Assembly (NCBI GenBank): GCA_013398015.1
Contig: VZRR01006739.1
Coordinates: forward strand, 62,001 to 126,000
DNA length: 64,000 nt
DNA from: Oreocharis arfaki
Lineage: Eukaryota > Chordata > Aves > Passeriformes > Paramythiidae
Direction of reading: 5' to 3'
Shown here: in pieces, positions 39,389-64,000 of the stretch
Layout of the letters: each line of letters opens with the position of its first letter
How positions within the stretch are numbered: the stretch's first letter is position 1
The notes under the pieces: model-generated
What the model was told of the DNA's origin: nothing
Databases searched by the model: none
What the model saw: only the letters and a program-made list of their open reading frames with translations
Made by a program: the position numbers and the translations under genes

Positions 39389-41394
39389 GATGTGTCTTTT
39401 CTCCCAGGGCTGCGCAGGCATCAGGACATATTTTGGCATAAGGTTCAGAGACAAAACCCTTCTCAATATCTTCATGTAAGTCTTAATTCTATCTATTTTA
39501 ACTACCTGAGTAACTTCTGAAAGTCCTGCCAGCCTCCTTGTGTCAAGGACATATCCTTCCCCGGTGGGAGGATGAAGGCAAGGTAAGTCTGTGGTGTCTC
39601 CAACTGCACTGATTCAGTATCTCGGAAGCACTTGCAGTATTGTGGGGCATCTTAGTATTCTCACCTCCTCAGTCCCCCTGGAGGGAGATACAGGACACAA
39701 CCCATTTAGGAAGAATCTTTAGAGTACTGCCTTGCATGATTAAATGTAAACTGCCTAATCCCCTCCGTATCTTAGTGGACACTCAATTACAGGGGAGTTT
39801 CCTCTCACGTCTGTGCCATGGGAAGGAACGCTGAGGGGACAGGAAGGGAAGAAGGCACAGTCAACTTGGGAAAATGAAATCTGCGGATGTCAGGTGAGCT
39901 CTGGCACACACCAGCGCTCACCTGACACTGCAGTGAGAAAAGAAGTAACAGGAGCCCATAATTTCTTCTAATGTGGAGATTTAACATATTCACAACATTC
40001 TGCAAGATTCATAGCAGAGCAAAATGATGCATCCACGATATCTCCAATGCAGCCATTTGAGTTTTTAGGACCATACTGCAAACGAGCTTGTTCTTATGGT
40101 AACTACCCTCAATTGACTTCAGCTGCTTTCATCTCCCTGAACAAACTTGAGAGAAAAAATTAAGACCACTTCAGCTCTCTAGACAGCCTGATTGAAGCAA
40201 GCACTGTGAAGAACACTCAAACTCATTGACTTCCCAATACAAAACTGTGGATGGCCTTAATTGCATTCTAGCAAATTCTATGCATCCTATGCTAGAATAC
40301 ACACAAATTGCTATGTGGTTTGAGATTTGCAGCTACGAGTGACTTTCTGATTACCAGAGCTCCATTTATTATTCCTAATATTATTATTCACCAGCTAATT
40401 ACTCTCTTCTAACCCTAGATATTTTTAACACGGTACATTTATTTTGAGGTTCAGGAAAGTACATGCACATAAGCATTGACCTGAATTAACAAAATACTAG
40501 AACTCCTCACCACCTCCCCTGAGAAGAAGCCTTCAAATCTTCTCACTCCACCTGCTCTTGTTAAAGGAAAGGGTGTGAGGAAGTTTACCGCATTTGTAGT
40601 GTCAATCAGCTCTTCTCCTACGGTGCCTAAATAGGTTCAACTAGCCGCAGGCACAGATCACCAAAATTACTGCATGTCCTAGTTGGTTATGTAATAAATC
40701 TGAATTAAATCAATAATTAAAGCAGTTCTTGCATATTACTTCTCCCTGATGAGCCTCCAAACCTTTTTAGAAAGCCAGTAGCACCTCCTCATAATGAGAA
40801 AAGGGGCTCAGAGCCCACTTCGCTGTGAGCCACCCACTGCACAGGCAAGTAACAAGACCCACTTTAACACCCACGGCAAAAGCATGCATAGATTCTGAAT
40901 GCAGCCCATACTGGAAAAGGGCCAGGCCATCCACTGCACCACACGCAAGACCCACCTTGAAGGCAGAGCCAAAACGCTGCCCTGGCTGCCCCCTCTCCAG
41001 CTCCGTGAGCTGTGAGCTCAGTGCAGCTCACTTCTCTGCAGGGACCTCCTCAGTCACCCTGGCTTCGGGCTAAGGAGGTCCCCGGCCGAGGGACACGCTG
41101 GGCGCTCCCTCAGCAAAGCAGAAACTCGCTGGGATCCATAAAAGCTGCCTCAGAGATCACCCAAAATGCACACTATCGAGGGGAAGATGTGGGTACAGCT
41201 ACCATCCCCTCAGAGACCACCGTGCACGGCTGGACCTGCCGCAACAGCCCAGCTCCTGAGGAATCCCCCGGCCTGAGCAGCTACAGCCCCAATCCATGCC
41301 CTTCGGACCCCCGGCAGCTTTTCAGGATGAGTAACCCTCGTCAGAACAGCAACACTTTGCTCCTAGGGCTGGGCGTTCCTCACGCGACAGAACT

Positions 41395-41600
41395 CCACCT
41401 CAGGGCTGGGCCCACCCCACGACAGAGCCCTGCCTCAGGGCTGGGCCCACCTCACGGCAAGGCCCCGCCCCAGGGCTGGTTCCCCCTCACGACACCTCCA
41501 CCCTTCACCCCTCGGGGCTGCGTCCCCCTCACCCCTCGGGGCGACGCCCCGTGTCCCCCCTCGCCCCTCAGGGCCGGGTCCCTCCTCAGGGCTCAGGTCG
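41395..41600. repeat. Degenerate C-rich tandem repeats
   Basis: Repeated variants of CCTCAGGGCTGGGCCCACC (41398 onward and again about 36 bases later) pass into repeats of CACCCCTCGGGGC. A decayed minisatellite of at least two unit types. Confidence 0.7.
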
Positions 41601-41647
41601 AGCCTCCCCCGCCCCTCACGCCGGCGCTCGCCACACCCTCGGGGAGG

Positions 41648-41662
41648 CCGCCAGGGGGCGCC
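41648..41662 (+). promoter_or_regulatory. CTCF-type binding core
   Basis: CCGCCAGGGGGCGCC, close to the best-known vertebrate CTCF core (CCASYAGRKGGCRS type). It lies about 450 bases beyond the most distal PI4KA polyadenylation signal, at the edge of a CpG-rich block. The motif match is seen; binding is inferred. Confidence 0.6.
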
Positions 41663-41737
41663 CCGGGGCCCTGCCCAGGCCTGGCACCCCCAACCCCGTC
41701 CCTGAGAGGCACGACCTGGACACTCGGGAAAAGCTCC

Positions 41738-41744
41738 TATAAAG
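41738..41744 (+). promoter_or_regulatory. TATA-like box beside a CpG-rich block
   Basis: TATAAAG 76 bases right of the CTCF-type core. If functional it would start a plus-strand transcript near 41770 heading into the PI4KA 3' end, antisense to it. There is no independent evidence of a transcript. Confidence 0.3.
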
Positions 41745-41779
41745 GGGGAAAATCCCCTCAGGAGCGGGAAAAATCCCCT
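41744..41779. repeat. Duplicated near-palindrome GGGAAAATCCCCT
   Basis: GGGGAAAATCCCCT (41745-41758) and GGGAAAAATCCCCT (41766-41779) repeat at a spacing of about 21 bases. Each is close to palindromic, so either strand could be bound by a dimeric factor. It resembles but does not fit the NF-kappa-B consensus. Confidence 0.7.
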
Positions 41780-42126
41780 AAAGAAGGGACAGCCCCTGTG
41801 TTGAAGAGCCCATGTAGAAAGACAAGCATGTAGAAAGGGAAAAAAAACCCCAAAAGACCTGTGTCCCAGCCCAGGATAGAGGTTCTTAGTCAGCAACACT
41901 GGGGAGCTTTATAGTGGTCCTACGTTCCAGCTCTTGCACTAAACAGTTATTTTACAAATAAAAAATGCCATTTGAGATGGACAAGCAGTTGAAGAAGAAA
42001 TTAGATTTCTCTATTAGAAAGAAAGGGCATTATATAATGAACAGTACACAAATGTGCAGAGTGATGTATATAAACTAAAAACAGCGCAGGGCAAAACATT
42101 TGCAACAGACACGAAGTCTAAGGTAT

Positions 42127-42132
42127 TTTATT
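42127..42132 (-). terminator. PI4KA: Candidate distal polyadenylation signal AATAAA
   Basis: Canonical AATAAA on the minus strand about 625 bases past the stop, followed by a GT-rich stretch (CGTGTCTGTTG). This would give the long 3' end. Confidence 0.5.
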
Positions 42133-42404
42133 ACATTTTATAGATTAAATATATCTTCAGTAGAGTCTCTTTTTAAAACACACAAAAGGAAAAAATACAT
42201 TCTTCATGTACATATGAAATACTGACCACATAGCTGGGACCATGTACAGTGCAAAGTATGAACACAGCTACACAGACATCACCACGTTTGATGATTATCA
42301 AGCTTTTTCTACAGTAAAACTGGAACGAGTTAACATTTCTGTTTCCAAAGAGAAATCCATGCCCTTCCCTTCCATGGCATTTTGTGGGATTGTGCAGGAA
42401 AGGG

Positions 42405-42410
42405 TTTAAT
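42405..42410 (-). terminator. PI4KA: Candidate polyadenylation signal ATTAAA
   Basis: The common variant hexamer on the minus strand, about 350 bases past the stop. It is weaker than the AATAAA on either side. Confidence 0.3.
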
Positions 42411-42509
42411 TTACTCCTTAAAGATATTATAAAATTCTTGCATTGCATGAAAAAATATCAAACTCCTCAAGCTTTACCACTTTCACACATTCATAATCAA
42501 AACACAATT

Positions 42510-42515
42510 TTTATT
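42510..42515 (-). terminator. PI4KA: Candidate proximal polyadenylation signal AATAAA
   Basis: Canonical AATAAA on the minus strand about 240 bases past the stop. It is followed within 40 bases by a T/G-rich stretch typical of a downstream element, so cleavage near 42480-42500 is plausible. Confidence 0.6.
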
Positions 42516-42755
42516 GTGATTGCAACCCAACTCCAAAAATCCAGGGAAAAACAGTAATATATATAACCTGGTATAGAGAAAGGAATGAATCAGAACTGAT
42601 TGTTGCAATGTCCAGGAAACATGTACCCAACACGTACACACACATAAACACAGGGTGGAAGATAGCGAGGTGTGACAGAGCATCTCCTGTTTGTCACAAG
42701 TTTGGAGTGAGGGCACGGGGTTGCACATTTCACTTCGGCAGTGGATCTGTAGCAT

Positions 42756-64000
<21,245 letters not shown>

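Larger units (their letters stand above)
36454..41011. other. Gene-free sequence
   Basis: Nothing recognised except T-rich tracts at 38732 and 39306. Frames up to about 130 codons have no known motif. Confidence 0.55.
41012..41735. promoter_or_regulatory. C-rich, CpG-rich block beyond the PI4KA 3' end
   Basis: About 700 bases with roughly 42 CpG by hand count, strongly biased to C over G on the plus strand from about 41340 on. It contains degenerate repeats, a CTCF-type core and, just past its right end, a TATA-like box. A plus-strand frame stays open over 41012-41833 (273 codons, very Pro-rich), which I attribute to base composition rather than to a gene. The block could be a promoter, an insulator or both. 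Confidence 0.55.
42110..42755 (-). other. PI4KA: PI4KA 3' untranslated region (extent uncertain)
   Basis: AT-rich sequence downstream of the stop codon with three candidate polyadenylation hexamers, annotated separately. The shortest form would end near 42490 (about 265 bases) and the longest near 42110 (about 645 bases). No splice junction is suggested. Confidence 0.7.

Noticed and set aside
41744..41779. The duplicated GGGAAAATCCCC elements as NF-kappa-B sites.
   Set aside because: The central bases do not fit the Rel consensus, so only the palindrome and duplication are reported.

Overview
This is a vertebrate nuclear window, almost certainly from a bird. Three copies of the chicken repeat 1 (CR1) LINE are recognisable, with weaker fossils. 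The one protein-coding gene I can support is a densely packed PI4KA gene with introns of about 80 to 1,400 bases, the compact layout usual for small avian chromosomes. The species cannot be named from the sequence.

Right-hand third (about 42.1 to 64.0 kb, minus strand): the 3' half of PI4KA, phosphatidylinositol 4-kinase III alpha. I traced 34 coding exons by reading frame and GT-AG splice sites. The first is cut by the window edge (63982-64000) and the last carries the stop codon at 42756-42758. They join in one frame without a break and give about 1,205 residues, roughly residue 898 to the C terminus of the 2,102-residue human form, counted back from the stop. They cover the later part of the helical solenoid, the dimerisation and helical regions and the whole kinase domain, with the ATP-binding lysine, the DRHNGN catalytic loop and the DFG motif all present. 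The start codon and the first 20 or so exons lie beyond 64 kb. Introns contain two CR1 insertions (one broken by a 128-base N gap), a TA/CA microsatellite and small tandem duplications, one of which duplicates a splice donor.

Left-hand two thirds (1 to about 41 kb): no gene recognised. Open frames here are short, lack familiar motifs and look like chance. The stretch holds CR1 fragments, a decayed CR1 reverse-transcriptase fossil, simple repeats, and CpG-rich patches at about 3.5-3.7, 20.7-21.0 and 36.2-36.45 kb. It reads as intergenic DNA that may hold regulatory elements or noncoding transcripts.

Boundary (about 41.0 to 41.8 kb): a C-rich, CpG-rich block with degenerate tandem repeats lies just beyond the 3' end of PI4KA. 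It holds a near-perfect CTCF-type core (41648-41662), a TATA-like box (41738-41744) and a duplicated near-palindrome. It is the most interesting regulatory candidate, as a possible insulator or unannotated promoter. I found no previously undescribed multi-gene system.
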